From NCBI GenBank assembly GCA_016780695.1, contig JADHLK010000015.1:1-16615 (forward strand): a DNA stretch of 16,615 nucleotides, read 5' to 3'. The DNA comes from Alphaproteobacteria bacterium. Its GTDB lineage: Bacteria; Pseudomonadota; Alphaproteobacteria; Puniceispirillales; Puniceispirillaceae. Positions 1-6,768 of the stretch are shown in pieces. The notes under the pieces are model-generated. The model did not search any database, had not been told where the DNA came from, and saw only the letters and a list, made by a program, of their open reading frames with translations. Both the position numbers and the translations under genes were made by a program. The number at the start of each line of letters is the position of its first letter. The first letter of the stretch is position 1.

Positions 1-313
1 CCTTTTTATAGAGGCCGCGATCAGCCTGTGCGCGCGGGCCCTGCACAGCCGGACCCCGTGAGCGATTCAACACCCGAAACTGAATACCGGACGCATCAAT
101 CGCACGCCCCATAATGCCGTCCAGAGCATCAATCTCGCGCACCAGATGCCCCTTTCCCAGCCCGCCAATCGCCGGATTACAGGACATTTCGCCGATTTTG
201 GACAGATCCATCGTGATCAGAGCCGTCGCCGCGCCCAGCCTTGCTGCTGCAGCTGCCGCCTCGGTGCCGGCATGGCCGCCGCCAATCACGATAACATCAA
301 ATCGTTTGTCCAT
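1..313 (-). CDS. mnmG: tRNA uridine-5-carboxymethylaminomethyl modification enzyme MnmG (GidA), N-terminal part
   Basis: FAD-binding subunit of the MnmE-MnmG complex, which installs the (carboxymethyl)aminomethyl group at C5 of wobble uridine 34 in certain tRNAs. The first 104 codons are present; the rest lies beyond the left window edge. Seen directly: a Rossmann dinucleotide-binding motif IGGGHAGTEAA at residues 10-20, the family signature MSCNPAIGGLGKGH at about 43-56, and RSRGPAVQGPRAQADR at about 84-99, all typical of MnmG. The start ATG (complement 311-313) gives the usual short N-terminus before the FAD motif. Only a weak purine stretch (AGGTCAG) precedes it. It is transcribed away from the putative origin, downstream of mnmE on the same strand but separated by 215 bp, so it may have its own promoter. 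Identity is secure. Confidence 0.96.
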   Translation of the reverse strand, partial: MDKRFDVIVIGGGHAGTEAAAAAARLGAATALITMDLSKIGEMSCNPAIGGLGKGHLVREIDALDGIMGRAIDASGIQFRVLNRSRGPAVQGPRAQADRGLYKK

Positions 314-363
314 CTTCTGACCTGTGCCTTGTTGCGTGCAAAGCCTGTTTCAAGTCCCAGCCG

Positions 364-377
364 CGCGCCGCGGCGCG
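364..377. repeat. 14-bp perfect GC palindrome in the mnmG leader
   Basis: Positions 364-377 read CGCGCCGCGGCGCG, a perfect self-complementary sequence made only of G and C, about 50 bp upstream of the mnmG start. In RNA it could form a tight hairpin, but no T-run follows on either strand, so a simple intrinsic terminator is not supported. It could be a protein-binding palindrome or a chance product of GC-rich sequence. Confidence 0.4.
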
Positions 378-400
378 GCGGCAGAGCTGGTTCTGGCGGA

Positions 401-430
401 TACCTAGACAGGATTGCCCCTGATTGTCAA
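401..430 (-). promoter_or_regulatory. possible mnmG promoter
   Basis: On the minus strand a perfect TTGACA -35 hexamer (complement of 425-430) lies in the 215-bp gap between mnmE and mnmG. With an 18-bp spacer the -10 would be TAGGTA (complement of 401-406), which is poor. The gap length makes a separate mnmG promoter plausible, but the -10 match is too weak for more than a tentative call. Confidence 0.25.
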
Positions 431-528
431 AACTTAACTGCCCGTCCCAGCTGTGCTGGCGGCCGTTTCGGGTGCGACCTGTTTCAGCCAGACAGGCGGC
501 AGAACCGGCCTGCAGGCCCGCCGCAGCT

Positions 529-1896
529 CTATTTACCAATACAAAAGCGGCTGAAAATCTGATCCAGCAGCTCTTCCACATCCAGCTTGCCAGCCAAACG
601 GCCCAGCGCATCTGCCGCGCGGCGATATTGTTCAGCCCGCAATTCCGGCGCGCTGGCCAGCGCATGGGTCTGGCCAGCCTGCAGGGCCGCACAGGCCTCA
701 GAGAGAGCGGTCGCATGGCGCCGGCGGGTGATCAGCGTGTCAGCCGCGCTGATATTCTGCGGAATCAGCCTGTCCGCAAGCCGCTTTTCCAGCTGCGCCG
801 CCGCCCCGTCCTGCTGCATGGACAGCATCAGCCAATCCAGTTCACCGCCCTCAAAATGGGCAGTGATGCGGGCCTTTTCAGCTGCGGTGGCCTGATCCGC
901 CTTATTCAGCAAAACCAGCTTGCCAGCACTGCCCCAGCCCTGTAATTCAGCCAGCTGCTCTGGCCAGTTGGCCGCGCTGGCATCCAGCACAATCACCAGA
1001 AAATCAGCGTCAGCAGCCGCATTTTGCGCCCGCCGGATACCTTCTGCCTCAACCTTGCCTCCCGCCTGGCGCCAGCCTGCTGTGTCAGCTATCCAGACCG
1101 GCACGCCGCGCACATCCAGCCGCAATTCGACAATATCACGGGTTGTGCCGGCCTCATCCGAGACAATCGCCGCCGCCCGCCCGGCCAGCTGATTGAGTGT
1201 CGTTGATTTACCGGCATTGGCTGGCCCTATCAGAACCAGCCGCACCCCCTGGCGCACCAGCTCGCCACTGCCTGCCCCGGCCAGCGCGCCCGTTAGCTCC
1301 CCTATCAGCTGATCTGCTTGCTGATCCAGGTGCTCCGCCAAATCCGGCGGCAATTCCTCATCCGCAAAATCAATCAGCGCTTCCAGCTGGCTGAGCAGTT
1401 TCAGGATACGGCCTCGCCAGTCGGCGGCCGGCAGGCTGAGCGCCCCTTGCATCTGGCGCAGAGCCTGAACCCGTTGCAAATCTGTCTCGGCCTCAATCAA
1501 ATCTGCCAGACCTTCTATCTCGGTGATATCCTTCTTGCCATTGAGCAGGGTGCGGCGGGAAAACTCGCCCGCCTCAGCAGCGCGCAGCTGATCACAGCCT
1601 GCCAGAATTGCGATTATCCCGGCCAGAACGGCCGGGCTGCCATGACAGTGAATTTCCAGCACATCCTCTCCGGTTGCTGAGTGCGGTCCGGCAAAGCTGA
1701 GCAACAGGACCTCATCCAGCGGTGCGCCTTGGCGATCCTGCAACCGCGCATAGCGCATCCCGCGCCCGGCCAGAGGCGGCTGACCAAATAGGCCCGGCAC
1801 CTGCAAGGCAAAAGCTCCGCTGATACGGATCACCGCGATAGCTGAGCGGCCGGGCGGGGTGGCCATCGCATAAATGGTTTCCTTTATCTGCGTCAT
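529..1896 (-). CDS. mnmE: tRNA uridine modification GTPase MnmE (TrmE)
   Basis: GTPase partner of MnmG in wobble-uridine modification. The product is 455 residues, the usual family length. The N-terminal tetrahydrofolate-binding domain starts at TIYAMATPPGRSAIAVIRISG (residues 7-27). The central G domain is inserted in a helical domain: G1 GPANAGKS 224-231, G2 GTTRD 250-254, G3 DTAG 271-274, G4 NKAD 331-334. The C-terminus is FCIGK (451-455), with the conserved catalytic-region cysteine at 452. The reading frame extends 20 codons further upstream, but ATG at 1896 was chosen: it gives the family's MTQIKETIYA-like start and has GGAAAG about 6 nt before it. The P-loop has TTLN where SSLLN-like sequence is common, a mild variant. 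It runs away from the origin with mnmG downstream. Confidence 0.97.
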   Translation of the reverse strand: MTQIKETIYAMATPPGRSAIAVIRISGAFALQVPGLFGQPPLAGRGMRYARLQDRQGAPLDEVLLLSFAGPHSATGEDVLEIHCHGSPAVLAGIIAILAGCDQLRAAEAGEFSRRTLLNGKKDITEIEGLADLIEAETDLQRVQALRQMQGALSLPAADWRGRILKLLSQLEALIDFADEELPPDLAEHLDQQADQLIGELTGALAGAGSGELVRQGVRLVLIGPANAGKSTTLNQLAGRAAAIVSDEAGTTRDIVELRLDVRGVPVWIADTAGWRQAGGKVEAEGIRRAQNAAADADFLVIVLDASAANWPEQLAELQGWGSAGKLVLLNKADQATAAEKARITAHFEGGELDWLMLSMQQDGAAAQLEKRLADRLIPQNISAADTLITRRRHATALSEACAALQAGQTHALASAPELRAEQYRRAADALGRLAGKLDVEELLDQIFSRFCIGK

Positions 1897-2025
1897 CAGC
1901 TGCTTTCCGGGTGATATTTGTGCCGGTCCCTCCTCTCCTGTCCTGCCGCCTTGCAAAATTGTCTGGCTGGAAGGGGATGGACAAGCGCCGGGTGACCGTT
2001 CAGACTGTTATCAAATATTTGTCCT

Positions 2026-2107
2026 GTGCTGGCAAGCACCTGTATCAATCCTTAGTTTTTCAATTGTCTGGCAGAGTGCCACCTGCCGCCCTTACCGGGT
2101 TTTTTTT
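2026..2107 (+). other. hairpin-rich leader upstream of ogt
   Basis: The 249-bp divergent gap between mnmE and ogt (1897-2145) holds no gene. It contains a CAAATATTTG palindrome (2012-2021), a GTGCT/AGCAC hairpin (2026-2039), and a TGGCA/TGCCA hairpin (2069-2081) that competes with an alternative GGCAG/CTGCC pairing (2070-2087). A run of eight T follows at 2100-2107. Mutually exclusive stems before a T-run resemble a transcription attenuator, but the element next to the T-run itself (CCC/GGG) is only 3 bp. A possible promoter TTGTCC-N18-TATCAA lies at 2019-2048. Function is not established. Confidence 0.3.
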
Positions 2108-2145
2108 GAGGTATAAGGCCCGCGATTAACGCTAAGGAGGAAAAG

Positions 2146-2691
2146 ATGCCCCCTCTCCAAGCAGATGGCCGCGACAGGATCAGCCAGCCAATACCTGTCT
2201 TGCAGAGCGAAATAGGCTGGTTTCGCCCGGTTTGCACTCCGGCGGGGCTGGCCCGTCTGGACTGGCAGGAAGCCGCTTTTACCGAGGATTTGCCGGATCT
2301 GAACGCGGATGTTTCACGGGAAACACTCTCCCAGCTGGCCGCCTATCTGGCGGGCCGCCGCCGCAACTTCTCTCTGCCACTGGATTTTTCAGCCCTTAGC
2401 ACGGTTGCGCGGCGCTGGCTGGATTGTCTGGCAGCCATACCCTACGGGCAGGTGATTTCCTATGCCGATTTGGCGGAAAGCTGGGGGAACAGGCGGGCCG
2501 CGCGCCCAGCCGGCCAGGCGTGTCGGCGCAACCCGTTGCCCGTTATTCTGCCCTGTCACCGGGTGGTCAGCAGCAGCGGCGGCCTCACCCAATATAGTGG
2601 TGGTTCAGACCGCGGCGCGCTGGATCCGGCCAATCTGCAACGCAAAGCCTGGTTACAAGAGCTGGAAGCCCGTCACAAAACCGAAGCTTAG
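2146..2691 (+). CDS. ogt: methylated-DNA--protein-cysteine S-methyltransferase (Ogt/MGMT family)
   Basis: Suicide DNA-repair protein that moves the alkyl group of O6-alkylguanine (and O4-alkylthymine) to its own cysteine. The 181-residue product has the family core at about 83-172: IPYGQVISYADLA (98-110), GNRRAARPAG with the arginine-finger position R120, then RNPLPVILPCHRVV with acceptor cysteine C137 in PCHRV, and GGLTQYSGG (145-153). The N-terminal region is shorter and poorly conserved, as in Ogt; no AraC-like Ada domain is present. A strong ribosome site AAGGAGG sits 6 nt before the ATG. It is the only gene on the left arm that reads toward the origin, and it splits the otherwise conserved mnmE-rho neighbourhood. 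It converges with rho, the two stops lying 18 bp apart. Confidence 0.93.
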   Translation: MPPLQADGRDRISQPIPVLQSEIGWFRPVCTPAGLARLDWQEAAFTEDLPDLNADVSRETLSQLAAYLAGRRRNFSLPLDFSALSTVARRWLDCLAAIPYGQVISYADLAESWGNRRAARPAGQACRRNPLPVILPCHRVVSSSGGLTQYSGGSDRGALDPANLQRKAWLQELEARHKTEA

Positions 2692-2709
2692 CCAGATTGT
2701 CTAGCTTAT

Positions 2710-3969
2710 CTAGCTGTTCATCTGTTCAAAGAAATCATCATTGGTTTTGGCGTGGCGCATCTTGTCGGCCAGAAACTCCATCGCATCCACTGGCCCCATC
2801 TGCATCAAAATACGGCGGAGAACCCACATTTTTGACAGGGTAGCCTTGTCAACCAACAACTCTTCTTTACGGGTGCCGGATTTGGTTACATCAATCGCTG
2901 GGAAGACGCGCTTGTCAGCCAGCTTGCGATCCAGCACCACTTCAGAATTGCCGGTGCCCTTGAATTCTTCAAAGATCACCTCATCCATGCGGGAGCCGGT
3001 TTCGATCAGCGCGGTTGCGATAATGGTCAGTGAGCCGCCTTCCTCGATATTGCGGGCTGCTCCGAAAAAGCGCTTTGGCCGCTGCAGCGCATTGGCATCC
3101 ACGCCGCCTGTCAAAACCTTGCCTGAAGAAGGAACAACCGTATTATAGGCGCGTGCCAGACGGGTGATGGAATCCAGCAGAATCACCACATCGCGCTTAT
3201 GCTCTACCAGCCTCTTGGCCTTTTCGATCACCATGTCAGTAACCTGAACATGGCGTACCGCAGGTTCATCAAAGGTTGAAGAAACCACCTCGCCCTTAAC
3301 TGAGCGTTGCATATCTGTCACTTCTTCCGGTCTTTCATCGATCAGCAGAACGATCAGATAGACTTCCGGGTGATTTTCGGTAATCGCATGGGCAATGGAT
3401 TGCAGCATCATGGTTTTACCAGTGCGCGGCGGGGCCACAATCAGGCCGCGCTGCCCCTTGCCCATGGGCGAGATCAAATCCATCACCCGCGGCGTGCGAT
3501 CCTTGTTATCCGGATTAAAGGGCAGCTCCATCGTCAGCTTTTTATCCGGATAAAGCGGTGTCAAATTGTCAAAATTGATGCGGTGACGGACTTTGTCAGG
3601 ATCCTCATAATTGACGGATTCGACTTTCAGCAGCGCAAAATACCGCTCCCCCTCTTTCGGGGCGCGGATTTCCCCTTCAACCGTATCGCCGGTGCGCAGG
3701 CCAAAGCGTTTCACCTGGCTGGGTGAGACATAAATATCATCCGGGCCGGGCAAATAGTTGGATTCCGGGGCGCGCAAAAAGCCGAACCCATCACTCAGCA
3801 CTTCAATAACGCCATTCCCGCGGATAGCGACTTCATTTTCAGCCAGCTGTTTCAATATCGCAAACATCATATCCTGCGTGCGCAGGGTAGAAGCGTTTTC
3901 AACTTCCAGCTCTTCTGCATAGGCGAGCAGTTCAGCCGGATTTTTCTGTTTTAGTTCTTGCAAATGCAT
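2710..3969 (-). CDS. rho: transcription termination factor Rho
   Basis: Hexameric RNA helicase/translocase that ends transcription at Rho-dependent sites. The product is 419 residues. Domains in order: N-terminal helical domain (MHLQELKQKNPAELL...), cold-shock-type primary RNA-binding fold with SDGFGFLR (59-66), then a RecA-like ATPase with Walker A APPRTGKT (179-186), Walker B VVILLDSITR (261-270) and Q-loop region TVVPSSGKVLTGGVD (277-291). R-loop and C-terminal motifs GSRMDEVIFEEFKGTGN follow. The ATG at 3969 was chosen because MHLQELK is the usual family start; a TTG six codons upstream (3987) is also in frame. Neither has a clear ribosome site. It probably follows hemE-hemJ but is separated by 117 bp containing a small hairpin. 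Few terminators are visible in the window, consistent with Rho-dependent ends. Confidence 0.98.
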   Translation of the reverse strand: MHLQELKQKNPAELLAYAEELEVENASTLRTQDMMFAILKQLAENEVAIRGNGVIEVLSDGFGFLRAPESNYLPGPDDIYVSPSQVKRFGLRTGDTVEGEIRAPKEGERYFALLKVESVNYEDPDKVRHRINFDNLTPLYPDKKLTMELPFNPDNKDRTPRVMDLISPMGKGQRGLIVAPPRTGKTMMLQSIAHAITENHPEVYLIVLLIDERPEEVTDMQRSVKGEVVSSTFDEPAVRHVQVTDMVIEKAKRLVEHKRDVVILLDSITRLARAYNTVVPSSGKVLTGGVDANALQRPKRFFGAARNIEEGGSLTIIATALIETGSRMDEVIFEEFKGTGNSEVVLDRKLADKRVFPAIDVTKSGTRKEELLVDKATLSKMWVLRRILMQMGPVDAMEFLADKMRHAKTNDDFFEQMNS

Positions 3970-4020
3970 TCTGTGGCACCAAAGCAAACAGATTTTTAAG
4001 GGGAAAGAAAAGGACAGACC

Positions 4021-4036
4021 GAGCCTGAAAGGGCTC
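4021..4036 (-). other. hairpin in the rho leader
   Basis: GAGCC (4021-4025) and GGCTC (4032-4036) form a 5-bp stem with a 6-nt loop in the 117-bp gap between hemJ and rho. On the minus strand it is followed by a pyrimidine-rich stretch with short T-runs, so weak attenuation ahead of rho is possible. rho genes are often autoregulated through their leaders. The stem is short and evidence is limited to this pairing. Confidence 0.3.
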
Positions 4037-4086
4037 TTCCTTACCGCTACTCAAACCCAACTGGCCGGAAAAGTCAAGCCAACCGG

Positions 4087-4515
4087 TCAAAAAGGCTTTA
4101 CCACCGCCATGATCACAATCACGATCATCAGCAGAGTCGGAACCTCATTCCAAATCCGGTAAGCCTTGTCAGAGCGGCTGTGATCATCTGCTTCAAGCTG
4201 ACGCCGCATACGAGCAAAGACCATGTGACAGCCAGTCATTGCCACAACCGCAGCCAGCTTTACCCAGACCCAGATATTGTCGAGCAAGCCAGGATTTACC
4301 GCCAGCATCCACAAACCAAAGACCCAGCTGGCTATCATCGCTGGGTTCATGATCGCTTTCAAAAGGCGGCGCTGCATCAGTTTCAGCAGCGCGGCCCGCG
4401 CCGAGCCCGGCTCTACCAAAGCCTGATAGACAAACAGGCGCGGCAGATAGAGCAGGCCGGCCATCCAGGCAATAACCGAGATAATATGCAAGGCCTTTAT
4501 CCAGCTGTAATCCAT
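4087..4515 (-). CDS. hemJ: protoporphyrinogen oxidase HemJ
   Basis: Membrane enzyme that oxidises protoporphyrinogen IX to protoporphyrin IX in haem synthesis. It replaces HemG/HemY in most Alphaproteobacteria. The 142-residue product has four hydrophobic helices (about 7-29, 55-74, 83-101, 123-140). Family features seen: WIKALHIISVIAWMAGL near the N-terminus with H10 and W17, PRLFVY (25-30), the WVK and CHMVFAR segment (84-102), and the C-terminal RIWNEVPTLLMI...VVKPF block (120-142). Its ATG overlaps the hemE stop by one base (TGATG), indicating translational coupling with hemE, which works earlier in the same pathway. Confidence 0.93.
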   Translation of the reverse strand: MDYSWIKALHIISVIAWMAGLLYLPRLFVYQALVEPGSARAALLKLMQRRLLKAIMNPAMIASWVFGLWMLAVNPGLLDNIWVWVKLAAVVAMTGCHMVFARMRRQLEADDHSRSDKAYRIWNEVPTLLMIVIVIMAVVKPF

Positions 4516-5537
4516 CAGCCCCGCTCCCGAACCAGCTGCGTCAATTCCGCCACATTTTCCACCGGTGTATGCGGCACAAAACCATGGCCCAGATTGAAAA
4601 TATGCGACCGCCCGGCCATCGCTGCCAGAATTCGGTCCAGCTCGGCACGCATCGGTGCCCCCCCAGCAGCAACGGCCAGCGGGTCCATATTGCCTTGCAA
4701 AACCAGATTTTCCGGCAGATTTTCAGCTGCCCAGGCCAGATTGGTATGCTGGTCTATCCCCAGCCCCTGACAGGGCACCTGATCCGCAAAGCCAAGCAGT
4801 CCCTCACCCAGCCCTTTTGGAAAACAAATAATCGGCTGCGCAATCCCCTGATCCCGCACCCCGTCAATAATTCGGATCGCCGGGTTTATGACAAAATCCT
4901 CGCGCAACGCATCCGGCACCGCCCCGGCCCAGCTGTCAAACAGCATCAGCACATCTGCCCCGGCCCGCGCTTGCAATACCAGCAAGCGGATAACCGCCTC
5001 TTCCAGCAGGGAGAACAGGGCTTTGGTTTGCGCCCGCGCCGACCAGAGCCAGCTCTTTGCCTTTGCAAAATCGCGGCTGCTGCCGCCCTCTGCCATATAG
5101 GTCACCAGCGTCCAAGGTGCCCCGGCAAAGCCTATCAGAGCCTTGTCTGTTGACAATTTTTTGCGGGTGAGCCTCACCGCATCGCCGACCGGTGATAATT
5201 TATCTTCCAGCGAGGTTATTAGCTGGGCATTGATATCGAGCGGGTGATCCATCGCATCAAGCAATGGCCCTCTGCCTGCCTCAAATCGCAAATTGCGCTC
5301 CAAAAGCCAGGGGATGGTCAAAATATCTGAGAAAATAATGGCCGCATCCAGATCAAAACGCTCTATTGGCTGCAGGGTAACCTCAAAGGCTTTTTCCGGA
5401 TTTAGGCAAAAAGAAATAAAATCCGGCATTTCAGCGCGCACAGATCGGTATTCAGGCAAATAGCGCCCGGCCTGACGCATGAACCATAGAGCGCGTCCTG
5501 CGTTTTTGTCACCTTTTAGCAGATTGACCAGTTGCAT
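4515..5537 (-). CDS. hemE: uroporphyrinogen decarboxylase HemE
   Basis: Removes four acetate carboxyls from uroporphyrinogen III to give coproporphyrinogen III in cytosolic haem synthesis. The 340-residue product matches the family length. Motifs: LWFMRQAGRYLPEYR (17-31) with substrate-binding arginines, IIFSDIL (67-73) with catalytic D71, GAPWTLVTYM (139-148), FDSWAG (200-205), LQGNMDP (280-286) and FNLGHG (314-319) with H318. A weak AAGGGA ribosome site lies about 9 nt before the ATG. Upstream of the gene is the AT-rich edge of the putative origin, so its promoter must overlap origin sequence. In Caulobacter, transcription from hemE-side promoters is likewise embedded in the origin. It overlaps hemJ by one base. 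Confidence 0.97.
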   Translation of the reverse strand: MQLVNLLKGDKNAGRALWFMRQAGRYLPEYRSVRAEMPDFISFCLNPEKAFEVTLQPIERFDLDAAIIFSDILTIPWLLERNLRFEAGRGPLLDAMDHPLDINAQLITSLEDKLSPVGDAVRLTRKKLSTDKALIGFAGAPWTLVTYMAEGGSSRDFAKAKSWLWSARAQTKALFSLLEEAVIRLLVLQARAGADVLMLFDSWAGAVPDALREDFVINPAIRIIDGVRDQGIAQPIICFPKGLGEGLLGFADQVPCQGLGIDQHTNLAWAAENLPENLVLQGNMDPLAVAAGGAPMRAELDRILAAMAGRSHIFNLGHGFVPHTPVENVAELTQLVRERG

Positions 5538-5550
5538 CGGGTGCGGTCCC

Positions 5551-5589
5551 TTAAATATTAATATTTTTATTTATATAAGATTAGATTTT
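5551..5589. other. candidate DNA-unwinding element of oriC
   Basis: Thirty-nine bases with only two G and no C (TTAAATATTAATATTTTTAT at the left end), in an otherwise GC-rich genome. It lies directly beside the hemE start and next to the DnaA-box cluster, the usual placement for an AT-rich unwinding region. It must also contain or abut the hemE promoter. Confidence 0.55.
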
Positions 5590-5634
5590 GTGGTTGGTAT
5601 GGCACAAACCGTCTGAAACCAGCCTATTCGGTTT

Positions 5635-5655
5635 TTCTTCACAGACTTATCCCCA
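5635..5655 (+). promoter_or_regulatory. two DnaA-box-like nonamers
   Basis: TTCTTCACA (5635-5643) and TTATCCCCA (5647-5655) each differ from the DnaA consensus TTWTNCACA at one position, lie on the same strand and are 3 bp apart. A weaker TTATCCCCG follows at 5701-5709. Placement beside the AT-rich stretch supports origin function. Confidence 0.5.
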
Positions 5656-5766
5656 ATTCTGGCCAGCCTGTCCAGCCTGCTTGTCCGGTGATTATCCTGC
5701 TTATCCCCGTTTTTAACGACCCGCTTGCGCCGTATTATCCCGCTTGTGTCTTAACAGGCCGCCAGC

Positions 5767-5784
5767 TGTGCATAAACTGGATAA
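5767..5784 (-). promoter_or_regulatory. perfect DnaA box with an abutting second box
   Basis: On the minus strand TTATGCACA (complement of 5767-5775) matches the DnaA consensus exactly. Immediately next to it, in the same orientation, is TTATCCAGT (complement of 5776-5784), a 7 of 9 match to TTATCCACA. This is the best DnaA site noticed in the gap. Confidence 0.6.
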
Positions 5785-5820
5785 TTTTCAGCCCGGACGG
5801 ATTCTGTCCCCTTATGACCC

Positions 5821-5883
5821 ATTTTTCCAACAGTTTTCCCCACAGTTTTTTCCCCACTATTTCCCCGACTATTTTCTGGCAGG
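5821..5883 (+). repeat. five pyrimidine-rich 12-14 bp repeats at the origin edge
   Basis: Consecutive units: ATTTTTCCAACAG (5821-5833), TTTTCCCCACAG (5834-5845), TTTTTTCCCCACTA (5846-5859), TTTCCCCGACTA (5860-5871) and TTTTCTGGCAGG (5872-5883). The middle units contain TTTTCCCCA, one base away from a DnaA box. The block ends 18 bp before the ATG of the next gene, so it may also influence that gene's expression. It resembles an iteron array or a series of weak initiator sites. Confidence 0.6.
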
Positions 5884-5901
5884 CTTTTATCGGAGCAATA
5901 G

Positions 5902-6768
5902 ATGACAATTCGGGCCGTCCCTGTTATGTCAGAGAGCATGACTGAACAGACTATTCATCTGCATCTGGTTTCTGATTCCACCGGTGAGACGGTGCATCAA
6001 TATGCCCGTGCCGCCCTGGCACAGTTTCCCAAGGTTCAGGTCAGTGAACATATCTGGACCTTGGTGCGCACCCCGGAACATGTGCAGGTTCTGGCCAAAT
6101 CGCTGGAACGCGACAAGGGGGTGGTGTTGTTCTCGGTTGTCGATCAAGCCATCCGCAAGGAACTGGAAGCCGTCTGCCGCGCGCAATCTATCCCGCATCT
6201 CTCTGTCTTGGACCCGGTGGTTGCCTTGCTCGGGTCGCTTTTTGGCGCGCAAGAGATGAACCGGCCCGGCGCGCAGCATCGCATGGATAAGGCCTATTTT
6301 GAGCGCATGGCAGCGGTGGAATTTGCGGTCACCCACGATGATGGTCTGAATATGGCCAATCTGCAAGGCGCAGATATGCTGCTGATCGGCGTCTCCCGCA
6401 CCTCCAAGACCCCGACTTCGATGTATCTGGCCAATCGAGGTTTCCGGGTGGCCAATTACGCGCTGGTTCCGGGGGTGCCTTTCCCGATTGAGCATCTGAA
6501 CGGGTTGCAGATTTTTGTCGTCGGGCTGGCTTCAGACCCGAAACGGCTGACCCAGATTCGGCGCAACCGGCTGGCGCACCTCTCTGATGAAGGCAATGAT
6601 ATTTATGCTGATCTCGACCAGGTCACCCGCGAGATGCAGGAGGCGCGCCGCCTGTTCAATGCCAATGGCTGGCCGGTCCTGGATGTGACGCGCCGCTCGG
6701 TAGAAGAAACCGCTGCTGCCATCATCCACCATTACAATATCTGGCGGGAGGAAAATCATGCCTCCTGA
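5902..6768 (+). CDS. pyruvate,phosphate dikinase / PEP synthetase regulatory protein (DUF299, bifunctional kinase/pyrophosphorylase)
   Basis: Family members inactivate PPDK (or PEP synthetase) by ADP-dependent phosphorylation of a threonine and reactivate it by phosphate-dependent removal, setting PEP/pyruvate flux. The 288-residue product shows LHLVSDSTGET (20-30), DPVVALLG (104-111), HRMDKAYFERMAAVEFAVTHDDG (126-148) and the nucleotide-binding loop LIGVSRTSKTPTSMYLA (161-177), all family hallmarks. ATG at 5902 was chosen because GGAG lies 6 nt upstream; a later ATG at 5938 would start closer to the conserved block. It is the first gene right of the putative origin, the position of its homologue in Caulobacter and Rickettsia. 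In Alphaproteobacteria PPDK is the likelier target, but the target is not encoded here. Confidence 0.93.
   Translation: MTIRAVPVMSESMTEQTIHLHLVSDSTGETVHQYARAALAQFPKVQVSEHIWTLVRTPEHVQVLAKSLERDKGVVLFSVVDQAIRKELEAVCRAQSIPHLSVLDPVVALLGSLFGAQEMNRPGAQHRMDKAYFERMAAVEFAVTHDDGLNMANLQGADMLLIGVSRTSKTPTSMYLANRGFRVANYALVPGVPFPIEHLNGLQIFVVGLASDPKRLTQIRRNRLAHLSDEGNDIYADLDQVTREMQEARRLFNANGWPVLDVTRRSVEETAAAIIHHYNIWREENHAS

Larger units (their letters stand above)
5538..5901. other. oriC: putative chromosomal replication origin (oriC)
   Basis: A 364-bp gene-free gap between hemE (leftward) and the DUF299 gene (rightward). The same interval carries the experimentally known origin in Caulobacter, and the flanking genes match that order. 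Seen here: an A/T-rich stretch (5551-5589), DnaA-box-like nonamers at 5635, 5647, 5701, 5767 (perfect, minus strand), 5776, 5834 and 5848, and a pyrimidine repeat block (5821-5883). One GANTC methylation site (GATTC, 5800-5804) is present. Genes diverge from this gap, and the plus strand looks C-rich to its left and G-rich to its right, as expected at an origin. No canonical TTAA-N7-TTAA CtrA site was found. Confidence 0.8.

Noticed and set aside
297..716. Long open frames on both strands over the mnmG-mnmE gap (297-716 minus, 146-562 plus, 424-945 plus)
   Set aside because: No recognisable motif, no convincing ribosome site, and heavy overlap with mnmE or mnmG in other frames; GC-rich sequence makes such shadow frames common.
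1897..1956. Twenty extra N-terminal residues for MnmE from the start at 1956
   Set aside because: Family members begin at MTQIKETIYA-like sequence; the ATG at 1896 has its own ribosome site and gives the standard 455 residues.
1912..2237. Small frames in the mnmE-ogt gap (1874-2116, 1911-2129, 2052-2237)
   Set aside because: Composition is not protein-like, no family motif, and the region fits a leader with hairpins better.
5551..5561. CtrA binding site in the origin (TTAAATATTAA)
   Set aside because: The TTAA halves are 3 bp apart, not the required 7 bp; no other TTAA-N7-TTAA was found in the gap.
5688..5945. 85-residue open frame across the origin gap
   Set aside because: It reads through the DnaA boxes and pyrimidine repeats, has no ribosome site or motif, and overlaps the start of the DUF299 gene.
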